Assembly: GCF_023101765.2 (NCBI RefSeq)
Contig: NC_064236.1
Location: 21,512,571-21,576,570, forward strand
DNA length: 64,000 nucleotides
Direction: 5' to 3'
Source of the DNA: Spodoptera frugiperda
Taxonomy: Eukaryota; Arthropoda; Insecta; Lepidoptera; Noctuidae
This document shows positions 46,661-57,739 of this stretch, one piece after another; the stretch's first letter is position 1; each line of letters opens with the position of its first letter. The position numbers were made by a program, and so were the translations under genes. The notes beneath the pieces are model-generated. The model saw nothing but the letters and a program-made list of their open reading frames with translations. It was not told where the DNA came from and searched no databases.

Positions 46661-47404
46661 CCTTTTTAAAATAAAGTTTTATTGCCAGTTATGAGTTCCA
46701 TTCAATAGCGGATGGGCCTATTATTAACCTATCATAATTCAATCTGAAATTATTTTTAAATCTGAAAATATTCTAATACTCATTTTGGCAACCCTTGAAT
46801 CGAATACGAGATCTTGATCAGCAGTCGCCCGTTCAACAATTCGACTTTCAACAATTGTAAATAGGTACTTATGTAAAATATGTATAAAGCTCTATTATCG
46901 TTTATTCGTATTTTATTATAAGAGTCAAATATTATTATGAGCCAGTCAACGAGGCTATTAATATTTTCTCTCGCCTTTTAGTTATTTATAGATATAAAAC
47001 GGAGCTCTGTTTTTCGGTGTATTAGTGTGGTACATAGTTTTAGGTTAAGGACCTAACTTTTATTTGTTTAATTACTTATATTTATTTAAACTTTATACAA
47101 CAATAAAATGTTTAAGTTTGAGTTGAGTTGTTTGACTCCTGAACAGCAAAAGACGCACAACTTACGCTTAGTATTGACAGGTTAAAACAATATGGCATAG
47201 TCATTATTATCTATTAGCACAATATTAACAGCTAAGTGCAACATTGGTCAAGTAGAAGTTGCATGTTTGGAGACAAAGAAGATTTATTGCGAAGATTCTT
47301 GGACTTATGCTGCGCTGCAATACACACGCGTTTAAAGCTACTACTACGGGTTCGAGTTCCGTCCGTAGAAATCGGTACCTAGATTTCTACAGCTAAATCG
47401 CGCA
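46661..47404. other. Intergenic; isolated tRNA T-arm-like motif
   Basis: CTACGGGTTCGAGTTCCGT (47344-47362) could form a T-arm-like stem but no acceptor stem, D-arm or anticodon arm is found at the right distance. Otherwise nothing. Confidence 0.35.
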
Positions 47405-47589
47405 TTTTTTGTTGGGGAAAAATATCGTCTAATTACTTTTCTCATCTTGGGCGAGGTGAGAGGGAGTGTTAGACTCTTACTGATTAAAAACCTCCCTGTT
47501 CTTACTCCTGCTTATTGAGTCGGAGCCCCGGTAATCCGCTGCGCAGCTCCCCGTACGTCGCGCCTACAGCTACGGTGCCAAACGAGGCC
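47405..47589 (-). mobile_element. R1-tail, minus strand, first of two
   Basis: TTCTCATCTTGGGCGAGGTG, AGAGGGAGTGTTAGACTCTT, ACTGATTAAAAACCTCCCTG and GTCGGAGCCCCGGTAATCCG are the reverse complement of the 3' UTR end of 38892-39478. The second copy follows directly. Confidence 0.75.
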
Positions 47590-47838
47590 AACTTACTGAC
47601 TAAAAATCACCCCGTTCCTTCTCCTGCTTTGAGCCGGAGCCCCGGTAACCTTTTACGTTGTCCGCAGCTCCGGATCGGGCATCAGCCCTACTGGGCCCCA
47701 TCTGTGGTGGTCGGGCTCTTTGAGGCGCGCGCGGGTCTGGTTTTGGTCAGGCGGCGAGCTACCCTTGCTCGCCGTCCGCAGACCCGCACTTACGGTGACC
47801 GGAGATCGTCACGCGATCCCCGACGCCCGGGCTATTAA
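47590..47838 (-). mobile_element. R1-type LINE 3' UTR, minus strand, second of two
   Basis: Starts within the ACTGACTAAAAATCACCCCG block and extends further 5' than the first copy: CCGCAGCTCCGGATCGGGCA, CAGCCCTACTGGGCCCCATC, TGTGGTGGTCGGGCTCTTTG, GGCGGCGAGCTACCCTTGCT, ATCCCCGACGCCCGGGC. It keeps nearly the whole 3' UTR but no ORF. The plus-strand 107-codon frame over the two copies is an artefact. Confidence 0.8.
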
Positions 47839-48502
47839 GAACCCTACGCACGGAAGACAATCACAGAACGCCGTAAACTGACTTGTTGCAGTTTCTTAAA
47901 TCTTAATATAATATACAATTAGGATTACTGGCAATATAATATTACTGGTAAGTGGGACTACTCGAATACTCGTAGCATAAATAAAACTGGTATACCAAAA
48001 CAATATTTTTACAAACCTAAATTAATACCCATTATCGGACCTTACAAGAAACGAATTTACTATCGTCAAATAACTGAAACCTTTGTTCTAATCCTGGTTT
48101 TTCGGCAGCTTGTGTAGCATTAGCCGTAAGCCACAAGATGCTATCAAGGCTAAATTCCTAGTATCAAGACAGCTGCCTACGAACTTGTTAGCTTTGCAAC
48201 TTCCCAAGTTCACGTGGCAAGGTCTTGGACTTGCTGAAGTTCTACGCTGTAGACTTGTCAAGGTTCGAAACTGTAGACCAATTTTAACCGAGTTTGTTTT
48301 TAACTCTGCTACTTAACAATTGCGACGTTCTTCTTATTGGAAGTGCATTAAATATTAGATGCCTTGATTGGATGTTTGTTTGTCGAATTGAAGCGGAGTA
48401 CCTATAAAGTAGCCTAGTAAGTGCATTTTGTTTTCATAAATCCCTGTAACGACACGTTGTCTGGTACTATTCGACGAATCTCGTCCAGAAAATTAAACTG
48501 AA
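47839..48502. other. Intergenic, nothing recognised
   Basis: No repeat partner. The 68-codon frame at 48110-48316 starts with a non-ATG codon and has no motif. Confidence 0.35.
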
Positions 48503-49029
48503 GATACTTTTCCACCAGCAATGTGCTATGCTACGTTGCTGTGGATAAGTTTGGCTTCCACCAATTATATTCATTGGTACACATAACTTAGCACTGGTGG
48601 AAACTGCTATACTAATATATGTTTTATATGGAAAGATGCGTGCTATGGATATCTATACTAATATTATAAAGCTGAAGAGTTTGTTTGTTTGAACGCGCTA
48701 ATTTCCGGAACTGTAGAATGAATGAATGAATGAATAGAATGGTCCGATTTGAATAATTCTTTTTGTGTTGCATAGCACATTTATCGAGGAAGGTTAAAGG
48801 CTATAAAACATCACGTTAAGATTAATAGGAACCGAGTAGGAGCGGGTGAAACCGCGAGGAAGTAGCTAGTGTACTATAGATGCGTGCTATGGATGTCGGC
48901 TATGGATGGTTTCCCTCGATACATCGCATACTCGAGCTCCGCATCTTACAACAGTCACATAGTTTCACAGCTTAGCTATAACATCGTCACAGCATAGCTA
49001 CATAGCACATCTCTAGTGGAAAAGTACTC
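48503..49029 (-). mobile_element. MITE-s, copy 2, interrupted by a HelB Helitron
   Basis: The ends (GATACTTTTCCACCAGCAAT and CTCTAGTGGAAAAGTACTC) are diverged MITE-s termini. TTAA directly follows the right end (49030-49033) and TGAA precedes the left. Relative to copy 1 the order is reversed: TTTGGCTTCCACCAATTATA first, ATACTCGAGCTCCGCATCTT later. Removing the Helitron at 48652-48869 leaves about 309 bp, close to the other copies. GATGCGTGCTATGGAT occurs on both sides of the Helitron because the MITE has this unit in tandem. Confidence 0.83.
48652..48869 (+). mobile_element. HelB Helitron nested in MITE-s (218 bp)
   Basis: TCTATACTAATATTATAAAG to ACCGCGAGGAAGTAG-CTAG, with A before and T after. 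It carries an extra GAATGAATGAATGAATGAAT microsatellite at about 48716-48737 in the middle of the normally conserved GGAACT...GGTCCGATTT segment. It is younger than the MITE it interrupts. Confidence 0.9.
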
Positions 49030-49107
49030 TTAAGTGATGAGAAAGAAGAAGTTGAAATATGTACATTTTTACCAACCTTTCCTAAAAACAGAAAGTCTTG
49101 ATTTACC

Positions 49108-49255
49108 TAATTTATTTCTACTTTTGATTATAAGTTTGAAATTGCCAACCAAGTGAGCAAGTATGGTGATTAATGCTCAAACCTTTTCCGTGCGAGAAGA
49201 GGCCTTTTGTCAGCAGTAGTCACTTATAGGCTGTGGATGTGATGTGATGCCATGA
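49108..49255 (+). mobile_element. SINE-a 3' part, copy 4
   Basis: GATTATAAGTTTGAAATTGC, GTGAGCAAGTATGGTGATTA, ATGCTCAAACCTTTTCCGTG, CGAGAAGAGGCCTTTTGTCA and CACTTATAGGCTGTGGATGT are collinear with the body at 4865-4985. No tRNA head. Confidence 0.78.
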
Positions 49256-49479
49256 CTTAGTCATCAAGCCATTCTAATTCAATTTGCAATATTGATTACA
49301 ATAGCAATTTTTAATGATAACTATCATAACCCGATTGAAATGAACCTTGGTTCAGACAAAGTTCATATTATGATTGCATGTTACTATTCACGGTCGTACT
49401 AACAATGTAACGGAGTTAAGTTGTCAGTAGCTATCATTCGAAATGGCTGACAAGAAACGGGCCACGATTCAACTTTAAA

Positions 49480-49608
49480 CTTCATAATCCAAGTCGTGGT
49501 TAAGTTCAAGTTTAATGTCATTATGTCTTCATGTATGTTACGTACTTACTGGTGTATATTCCGTCTCTTGAGTTACGTCAGAATAAATTATCTTTCTTTC
49601 TTTCTTTG
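49480..49608 (+). mobile_element. Possible LINE tail with (TTTC)n
   Basis: GAATAAATTATCTTTCTTTC followed by more TTTC units is a common form of LINE 3' tail in insects. No upstream coding evidence. Confidence 0.35.
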
Positions 49609-50460
49609 ATATCATCAGGGTAACTACCACATACCGACCGTTTTAGTAACTTAGGTAAATCGCTTGGCTTCTGAAATTAATATCTGATCGTAATCTAAAA
49701 TCCTTTTGACCATACAATATGCACAGAATTTTGCATTTTTACTTTTTATTAGATATACTAAAAAGAAACGCTTCACCCCAGGCTAGATTTCTAGAAACTG
49801 AATTTCTTGCAATATTTTTCATTAAGCCTAGCTAAGTCATCATTTTGCTAGACAAACTCCTTTTAGATGCATTCATCGTTTGTCAACTTGAACCGATACT
49901 AAAACTGTACACTATTGTCAAGACAAACTATAAAACGATGTAAACTGTAGACCAAACAGTAACATACTTGAGGTACAAGTACAAAACCTTAAATAAAATG
50001 TCACACGAATACCTAGATATTCGCTCAGAACATCAGTAATCGCAGCACATTAATAGCACAACCTATATACGTACTGCATCCAACCCCTTTACATAAACTA
50101 AACACGTTCTAAAATAGCTTTACTCTCATTATACAAGCGATACTCATCCCGTTTTATCACAGTGCTCATAATTAGTGCTGGTGCATCAAACGCCCCAGTA
50201 ATTACGCTTTCACCCGGCAGATGGCGGAGTTTTAATTTTTCGATTTCGGACCAGCCTGTATAATGCATGAGGCTTTTATCGCCACCGCGGCTCCTTCGGG
50301 GATTCGTGCTTTTGGAGTTAAGTCATAAGCTATAGCGATTCATAGCGGATTATGGTACATTTTGTGATTGATATTAAAGCTATGTAACTTTTATATTGTA
50401 ATACGGCTGCATGAATAATAATAATAACATGCATGCAATTTGTTAACTACTACAACTACA
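49609..50460. other. Intergenic, nothing recognised
   Basis: AT-rich, with a small GC-richer patch near 50210-50310; no coding motif. Confidence 0.35.
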
Positions 50461-50596
50461 ACTAATTTTGTTAACAGGTAAAGCCCTTTTGCATTTTTAT
50501 AGTTAAGGTAAATGTAAATAATTAAGGTAAATGTGTACCAATACATTTACCTTAATTATATAATGCAAAAGGGTTTTACCTGTTAACAAAATTAGT
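50461..50596. mobile_element. Foldback MITE, 136 bp, ~55-bp arms
   Basis: ACTAATTTTGTTAACAGGTA with AAGCCCTTTTGCAT is inverted at the right end (TGTTAACAAAATTAGT, preceded by ATGCAAAAGGG), pairing nearly to the centre through AGTTAAGGTAAATGT/ACATTTACCTTAATT. An extra AATTAAGGTAAATGT direct copy lies in the loop. Foldback structure without coding sequence. Confidence 0.85.
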
Positions 50597-50709
50597 AGTA
50601 TCAGTGCACTTCCAGTGTTTCATCCAGGTGTTTCTGTATACTGTCTCAAAATTAACTTCATGGTTGTCTTAGTATAAATTGGATACATTATTATATGAAA
50701 GAAAAAACA

Positions 50710-50760
50710 TAAACCGACTTCATAAAATACATAGGGAATGTATTTTATGAAGTCGGCTTA
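50710..50760. repeat. Hairpin, 23-bp arms, ACCGACTTCATAAAATACAT
   Basis: Left arm 50710-50732 and right arm 50738-50760 are inverted with one mismatch and a 5-base loop. The AACCGACTTCA edge resembles the start of a common lepidopteran repeat, so this may be a foldback derivative of it. Confidence 0.8.
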
Positions 50761-51267
50761 TTCTAGGAAAGAAACAAATCGCTACATCTCTTGAGTAACA
50801 CCATGCGCAAACACCGTACCCTTTTTAGGGTACCACAGATAGGCACGGAAGTAGGACTGGACGATGTACCACGCCACACTTAGCCAACCATTAACGATTC
50901 TATCGCGAATTAGAACTGTATTTAAGGGTTTTTTGTTTTCGCCAGTTTGTTCTAATTCCTACAACCGAAAATAACCTCTATTTTTGTTTTTAATTGAGGC
51001 TAAAACAGTTTAGGTATATTAGAATCAACGTACATACAGAAATAGAGCTGCACTGACATTGTTTTGGATTTTGGACAAATAGTTAATTATGTTAGTTGAC
51101 TGTTTGGGATATTGGGTTACGAGTTCTATAGGTTTTATTGCTTCGAAGGGATTCTTTTGTTTATTTTCGAACAAACTCCTCGCAAATTAACCCCAATGCA
51201 ACTTCTGCAAGCTAGAATCTATTGAAAAACTATATTATTTACGTAAAAAATTAGATTTTTTTATATA

Positions 51268-52525
51268 CATAGGTCACTAGTTAAGTCTTGCAATACATTC
51301 GTTCTATTAATGGAGGGTAGACAAAAATATTTTTATTTGAAAGTGCAGCTAATATCTTGACAGTTCATACAAAATAACCCGACATTAATCGTGTAGTAAA
51401 AACTTTTTTAAACAATTAAAATGTCTGAATGGTCTAATAGCGAGTTGCGAGTTGTTACGCGTTACAACCTTCTGCGTCAACTGTCGGTAGATGAGTGTGT
51501 GGAAGAAATGAATACTGTTTTGGGAGAAAAGTGTCCTCACCGCACAACAGTTTACCGATGGTATCGTGAGTTTGGACGTGGTAACTTTAATGTTAATGAC
51601 GCTCAAAGATCAGGACGTCCCATTGAGGTTACTGTCTCTGAAAACGTTGCGAAAGTGTCAAAATTATTAAAAGAAGATCGACGTATAATATATCAACAGA
51701 TAGAAGAGATCCTGCAGATAAGTGCACCAAGCGTACACAAAATTCTTCACGATATTCTTGGCGTAAAAAAAGTTTGTACACTATGGGTGCCACACGACCT
51801 CAAAGTTGAACAAAAGGAGGCAAGAGTGAACTGGTGTAAAAAAATGCTAAAGTTATATGAAAATGGTACCTCTAATAACATTAATAATATCGTAAGTGGT
51901 GATGAAACATGGCTATATTACTTCGACGTACCATCGAAAAACAAAAATAAAGTTTGGCTGTTTGAAAACGAACAAACTCCAGTTCAGGTGAGGAAATCAC
52001 GTTCAGTCAAAAAGAAAATGATTGCTTTATTTTTTACTCGGCGGGGTATTTTAGAACGAGTAGTTCTAGAAAGTCAGCGTACTGTAACCGCCTCTGGGTA
52101 CATCGACGATTGTTTGCCAAAAGTTTTTCAGAAGCTTCAGGAAATTCGACCGAATTCAAGAATGGACACTTGGCATTTTCATCACGATAACGCACCCGCG
52201 CATCGAGCACGTGATACCGTCGAATTTTTGAACACCAGTGGTGTTAAAGTACTTGAACATCCTGCGTACAGCCCCGACCTAGCGCCCTGTGACTTTGCTC
52301 TTTTTCCTATCATCAAGGATCAGTTGAAAGGAAGACGATTTCCTACAGATATTGAGCTTTTGGGTGCTTGGGACTAAGCATGTTCTCCACTCCCGGAAGA
52401 AAAATGGAAAGACATTTTTGATGATTAGTTTTTACGTATGACTAAGTGTATAAACTGTGATGGAAATTATTTTGAAAGGCTGTAAAAATAAACGTTGTTT
52501 TGCAAAACTTATCTAGTGACCTATG
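51268..52525 (+). mobile_element. Near-complete mariner transposon (1258 bp)
   Basis: Terminal inverted repeats of 29 bp (51268-51296 and 52497-52525; start CATAGGTCACTAG) match at 26 positions. The TA target duplication is at 51266-51267 and 52526-52527. Between them is one transposase frame with a 153-bp 5' and a 40-bp 3' untranslated part. Size and architecture are typical of mariner. The only obvious defects are two stop codons near the end of the transposase. Confidence 0.95.
51421..52485 (+). pseudogene. mariner transposase (D,D34D), two in-frame stops near C-terminus
   Basis: A DDE transposase that would excise and reinsert the surrounding element at TA sites in the nucleus. From the ATG at 51421 the frame is open for 318 codons: an N-terminal helix-turn-helix region (about 1-110, with TTVYRWYREFGRG and RSGRP), the linker WVPHDL (122-127), and the catalytic domain with Asp161 (SGDETW), Asp256 (HHDNAPAH) and Asp291 (YSPDLAPCDF). 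The spacing Asp256-Asp291 is 34 residues, as in mariner. TAA at 52375-52377 ends it early. The same frame then continues PLPEEKWKDIFDD, a TAG at 52426-52428, and KCINCDGNYFERL to the expected stop at 52483-52485, total 354 codons. So it is full length but for two nonsense changes after the catalytic core. Whether the 318-residue product works is unknown. Confidence 0.95.
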
Positions 52526-53229
52526 TATTTATCTTTTTTACAATTAATACAGGATAGTACACACTTAATAGCAACCAAAAACCACTTAAGCTTAAACTTG
52601 TGCTATCATGAATCCATCTCAGAATCGAAATTATACAAAATTAGATTAAAATAGAAATTAGTTGAAATATGTATTTCATCGGAAAATGTTGAAAATTATT
52701 ATTTTTTCGCCATCCCTGAATTAAGCCATGAGTACTATATATCTGTCTGTACATATAAGTATGTATAAGTAGAATATGAGCACCACATGCCCAGGCCAGT
52801 GAAAGGGTGAGCGTGGTCCTTCCCCAGGGAACCAGAGATACTCTAATGCTATACTCGTACGATGGCATTTTCACCGATTTTGTTATAGGCATGATGTAAA
52901 AAGGATATGTATTTTTACTATAAATAATACAATATATTTATTTTGATGTTAGTACATAAATAAGTTATAACTAGCAAACACAAAGTTTGTTCTATCGATA
53001 TGCTCTAGTGGTGATGTCAAAGCAGATTTTGAATATTTTGTATTGAACGGTAGAAGTATGACGACCGAACATTCGGATAGGAATGTCATGTAGGTCGGTC
53101 TACTTAATAACGGTTTTGATGTTTTGAAATTTCTTCAAGAGGAAAGGTACAAATACTTTTCATCCAGCGGGATGGCATCTGGTTCACTCTGCTAAGCGTT
53201 TGAAATAAAGGCGGTCGAGAGACGTAGCA
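52526..53229. other. Intergenic, nothing recognised
   Basis: AT-rich; short open frames without motif. Confidence 0.35.
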
Positions 53230-53345
53230 GTTTTTTGCTCGTTCTTCTCCATTTGAAATTATACTTTGGAACTTACTAGCACCTATCTTTACTCATGGAC
53301 TGATTGACGAACAGTTCAAGTTTGACATTCCAAAAAATGAATAAA
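53230..53345 (+). mobile_element. LINE-j 3' fragment, diverged
   Basis: TTTTTTGCTCGTTCTTCTCC, ATACTTTGGAAC and GGACTGATTGACGA correspond to TTGCTCGTTCTTCTCC...CTTTGGAAC...GGACTGACCGACAG at 11535-11615. The typical tail is lost or displaced; TTGACGTTTCAAAAGTACC with AATTGAAATAAA at 54015-54060 may be its separated end. Confidence 0.55.
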
Positions 53346-54435
53346 GAATTAATTGTACCTAATAAATGTTTTGACATTAACTTTTAAAAACAGCTTTGCC
53401 ATACTTATAAATATGCACCTCGTTTATGTAATTTTTGATAAGTTTGATGAATGCAGACACCTTATTGTACTATGTAATATTACATAAAGATCAGAATTAA
53501 ACACGTTTTTAATTCATATTACATAGTTCATTACTCGTTTTGTAAAAACGTGTTAAAATGTTTGAAATAAAACCAATGCAGAGTTACAATGAAATTCGCT
53601 GGTCATTTCCAACTGTCGGAATGTAGGGTTTGAAACAAGCTCTGGGCTTCATTATCGACTAATTGACATCGACCTAATTTGCATTAGCACTGACATGGAG
53701 CTGAACTACATCTCGACAAAATGTTGGTTGGGCTAGAAAACCAGTGATTTGGGTTGTGTGAATTGATTTTATGAATTTTGTCTGTGTATAAACAAAGAGG
53801 TTAACAGATATGGAAAATTCTTTTTATTAAAAAAGAAGTCAATAGATTATAGTTAAGTAAGTAGAAATGTAGAAAACTGACGGACAGAGTGCTGTCCGTC
53901 AGTGAAGCAAATAAAGAAATAAAGAAATAATATCACAAATAAAGAAATAAATAATTGTATGTCAGTAAAATATACTTATAAATAATACACAGACTATTAT
54001 TTATTTCCGTATTTGTTGACGTTTCAAAAGTACCAGTTTTATGGTTTAATTGAAATAAACGTTATATAGGTAGTATATAGATAGTATAACGGAATAATAT
54101 AGTATAAACGGAATAAAAACTAAAAATATATTGTATTGTTAATAATAAACGTTATAACTTTGATAGCTAAGAAAATAAGATATATCCTAATTACATTATA
54201 AATATATTTTATTTTGTTTGTTTTAGTCTTAAGTAAGATATAAGTTAAGTAAGGTGCCGAAATATCGGAAACATATAGACATAAATAAACATGTTAAATA
54301 TCCCATCCCCAAGTTTTAATGGTAATTCCTACTGGATTACTATATTTTTCTGCTTGTACTAAGGGTTTTGAAGTTGAAACTCCATTGCGTGGGTTATGTT
54401 CATCAACATCGTATAAGGTTTTTTTTTTGTTAAAA
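53346..54435. other. AT-rich spacer
   Basis: No gene. TACTATGTAATATTACATAAAG near 53468 and ATTCATATTACATAGTTCATTA near 53513, with AACACGTTTTTA and TAAAAACGTGTT, form an imperfect inverted pair of about 100 bp. Confidence 0.35.
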
Positions 54436-54628
54436 AACGTTGCCCCACAGTAGGATTTTCTCCTGTGTCGTGTGTGCGTTTACAAACATACAATTTCACA
54501 TACACATGACAAGCAGACCCGAAACAACAATTTATGGATTACACAAAGAGTTGCTCCGTGCGGGAATCGAACCCGCTACCCGTTGCGCGGCAGCCAGTTG
54601 CCCAGCCACCGCACCAACCGTGCAGTCA
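54436..54628 (-). mobile_element. SINE-b, copy 3
   Basis: Reverse complement of 34799-34998: GCGTTTACAAACATACAATT, ACCCGAAACAACAATTTAT-like block (CAGACCCGAAACAACAATTT), GTGCGGGAATCGAACCCGCT (B-box complement, intact) and GTTGCCCAGCCACCGCACCA. Open frames on it are incidental. Confidence 0.88.
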
Positions 54629-54703
54629 ATAAGTTACAATCAAAGCTGCTATCGCTAGCATGTTATTATATGTGCTTTCATGTTATCATAGCTAACATTG
54701 CTG

Positions 54704-54972
54704 AGACTGCCTCGTTGGTCGTTGGTGGTTTCAAGTGCAACTGCCGGGCAAGGGGTCTCGGGTTCGATTCCCGGGTCGTGCGTAAGTATTACTAGGCTTT
54801 TTTTGGATTTTCGAAAAAATTCTCAGTTTTATCGGTATACGACAATAAAGCCTATTGCATGGAACTTATAATACAAATGGTGAAAAGTGAGTATACATTG
54901 TAATAGCAGCATTACGTGCCGTAATGAGCACCTCTGCTTACACCTTCAGGGTAAAAAGGCGTGACGATGATC
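54704..54972 (+). mobile_element. SINE-c, copy with intact B box
   Basis: Head ACTGCCTCGTTGGTCGTTGG (A box altered), CTGCCGGGCAAGGGGTCTCG and GGTTCGATTCCCGGG (B box intact). Body ATTCTCAGTTTTATCGGTAT and GGTGAAAAGTGAGTATACAT, tail GCAGCATTACGTGCCGTAAT, AAAAGGCGTGACGATGATC. No clear target-site duplication. Confidence 0.88.
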
Positions 54973-55798
54973 AATTTAACGCATACAATTATTATAATTT
55001 GTCTACCACATAAAAATTGCATTCGATATTTTTTATCTACAAATTCTCAACCAAAGATAGATACAGACTACTACAAATGAAAAGAACAAAATATATAATT
55101 AAACCTTTCTTCAAGCCTGTCGGTGCAAAATGTTCGGTGTCTGTGGACAACGGGGTACTCATCAACAATATCATTAAGTATTACATAACAGCAAAAATTT
55201 GAAACAGGAAAGGTTTGAACGAGACGAACAAGACAGTGGAGCGGGGGATTGCAGCTTCCGCCGGATGTGGTGGGGCGCCCCCACTCCCGCCGGAAGCAAC
55301 CGAGCCCTTCCGACAAACGTAAAGGTGGTACCGTCTGCAAATATAATCTGAAGCCTAGATATTACTCTTACTGATAATATGTATTTGTTACGATAAAAAT
55401 TATCTATTATTATTAATAATTACCGAAACTAGAGGTTAAAGTGATAAATTAATCACATTTGTCGGTTATTATTAATAATATTGCCCTAGTAGTGAAAAAG
55501 GTAATAAGTAGCCAAGATATTATTTTTATTTCAATTTAAACGGCAATATATTGTACTTGCACAGCAGATATTTGTTGAATTCTATGATAATACTTTTAAT
55601 TTTTTTATTAGTTGCATTTATAGGTGCTACAGAAGATTTACACTAGAAGATTCGTGTTGATTTCGTTAATGAAACAATAATTGTTTGATTTTATTTTTGT
55701 AACAATTTTATGTACCACGAAATACTTTCTTGCATAAGTTTGATGGTAGATTTGATTTTTGAAAGAATGTTATTGTTAATTTTGTGATAAATGTGCCC
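54973..55798. other. Intergenic with small GC-rich patch
   Basis: 55220-55330 is GC-rich (GCTTCCGCCGGATGTGGTGG, GGCGCCCCCACTCCCGCCGG) with nested inverted pieces GTGGGGCGCC/GGCGCCCCCAC and TTCCGCCGG/CCGGAAG. An ATG-less frame precedes it. It may be an unrecognised LINE or MITE remnant. Confidence 0.4.
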
Positions 55799-55881
55799 TT
55801 TTTTGAGGGGGGAATATCATCCAATGCCTTTTCCCGCCTTGGGCGAGGCGAGAGGGAGTGTCAGACTCCTACTGACTAAAA
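55799..55881 (-). mobile_element. R1-tail, minus strand, very short copy
   Basis: TTTTTTGAGGGGGGAATATC, CCGCCTTGGGCGAGGCGAGA, GGGAGTGTCAGACTCCTACT, GACTAAAAG: the last ~80 bp of the R1-type LINE 3' UTR. Confidence 0.75.
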
Positions 55882-55981
55882 GGCGGTAGGTGAGGACGCC
55901 GTGACGCTTCTCTAACCTCTCCTCAAACAGGGGACTTACCGCTGCAATGACAGCGAGCCCAGATAATTGTGCCCTAGAAGG

Positions 55982-56080
55982 GCACTATTTAGCACATTGA
56001 ACGCTGTGGTGGTCACCGGTGACCGACGTTAGCGGAGGATTTGCCTTCAACAGTTTTCTATTGGCAGCCAAAGACTTAAT
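55982..56080 (+). repeat. Interspersed repeat, GACCGACGTTAGCGG family, copy 1
   Basis: CACATTGAACGCTGTGGTGG, CACCGGTGACCGACGTTAGC, CAACAGTTTTCTATTGGCAG and CCAAAGACTTAATA recur with minor changes at 59668-59752. Preceded by GCCCTAGAAGGGC, a small palindrome. Class unknown. Confidence 0.65.
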
Positions 56081-56620
56081 ATTCTAATTCAAAATATGTA
56101 AATTTATTGTCCTTTCGTTTTAAAGCAACTACAAGTAACCTTTTTTGTGTGATTTCTAATTAACATACTTAATCGTAAGACTGTGTTTAATATTATAAAT
56201 AAATACTGGTCAAAAAACCTTGGGTTTATATTTATTTTATTTTATTACTTTCACCAATATGTGTCGTGAATTATTAATAATTATTGCGAAAACTAATAAA
56301 TTTCGATCGATTAATCACATTTACCAAAACATGTGGCTTATTTGCAAAATTATTTACATTACTGCTAACACCTCAAAACACGTAACAGCGCACTGCAAGA
56401 CTATGAACTGATCATAGTCTTTCTCCTCTACATAAAGAGGTTTACCACAATCTCAACTCATGTAAAATAGGTTCAAGACCGCAGGTTAATAGATTTAGGT
56501 TAATCAGATGCTTATGTTATAATGCTTTTAGTATTTAACAGCCTATTAAATACTCAAAACTTTTGACTATTTAACAGCGACTTTGAGTGAGTGAATAATT
56601 TGTAATCCCATACATTTATA
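56081..56620. other. Intergenic, nothing recognised
   Basis: AT-rich; a 63-codon non-ATG frame (56220-56411) has no motif. Confidence 0.35.
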
Positions 56621-56918
56621 TCTTTATATATATATATAATTCTTCTGTAAGTGTGTATCTTTATATATATAATTCTTCTGTAATTGTGTATGTCACTAAA
56701 CTTCTCTCTAACGACTGAACCGATTTTGATGAATTTTTTGTGTGTGTTCAAGGGGATCTGAGAATGGTTTAGATTCACAATTTTGTCCGCTGGACAATGT
56801 TGTTTTAATTAATTTTTAATTTATTAGTAGTTGTTGATTTTGGAATGTTTTACATTGGATCCGACAAATTTTCAAATTAAAGACGTGTAGACAGGACAAC
56901 GTCTGTCGGGTCCGCTAG
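56621..56918 (+). mobile_element. HelA Helitron, copy 2, with duplicated 5' end
   Basis: TCTTTATATATATATATAAT after A, ending GTCTGTCGGGTCCG-CTAG before T. The first ~36 bp (TCTTTATATATAT, AATTCTTCTGTAAGTGTGTA) are repeated in tandem at 56658, so the 5' terminus is doubled. The remainder is collinear with 152-413 and 57740-57990 in reverse. Confidence 0.85.
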
Positions 56919-57739
56919 TAGTATTATAAAGTTTTTGATGCACCTTGATGTATCCAAAAACTTGACCGAATTTACGAAATATTTGGTTTTTCCCTTGATG
57001 TAGGTACTAAATACTAATTGTATGCAAAATTTTAAGCTTCTGTCTCTATTAGTAGTGCCTTATACTTTTGATGATCTGTCAGTCAGTCAGTCAACAGTAA
57101 AAATTCTTAAACTACTGTTTCAATAGGCGGTCAAACTTGCCCTGAATGGCGTGGAGAAGACTTGGCGGTGCCACTGCCGTGCCGCCAGATCTTTGTGACT
57201 ACCGCAACTGTCCGAATGCACACAACTATTGCTGTGTCCAATATTGTCGCAATTGAATACATCTTCATATCTTTTATTACATTGCATTCCATTATTCTTC
57301 CGACAGACCTGATAAAACACCTTCTGTAATAACAATTTAAGTAACTCTTAATCCCGATCTTCAAACACTAGTAAAGAGACTAAGAAAAACAAAGAGGAGT
57401 TGTTGATTGAAAAAAAAAACAAAAATAAAAAGCTTGTAGACCTTTTCACTGACGGTACGTGGGCCGCGCGCTCATACGGCCTGGGTAAAATATATTATTC
57501 GCGTATCCCAATTAAAATCATAATTAACTTCGTATTAAAGCAAGCGCTAATCCCAATTATAGAGCTCGCTGGTTTTACCTGCGTGTGTTGCGATGTAACA
57601 CTGCTGCGTTATATTTATTTAAATAAATGTGTGTACTTACTCGTAAATGGAATACGCTTTTTGTTCCCTGGGGACATTTTTCGTCAGTTATACACATATG
57701 GGTGTTCAGAATTTGAGGACTTTTATTTTTTACACAATA
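56919..57739. other. Spacer between two inverted HelA copies
   Basis: About 820 bp that includes an open frame at 57400-57771 (123 codons) with no ATG, hydrophobic stretches and no recognised motif. It runs into the Helitron at its end. A GC-richer block at 57125-57210 has no repeat partner in the window. Confidence 0.35.

Noticed and set aside
47325..47370. Possible tRNA from GGTTCGAGTTCC
   Set aside because: Only a T-arm-like stem is found; no D-arm, anticodon arm or acceptor stem in the expected positions.
47515..47838. 107-codon open frame as a gene
   Set aside because: It is the antisense of two R1-type LINE 3' UTR copies; the open frame follows from GC richness.
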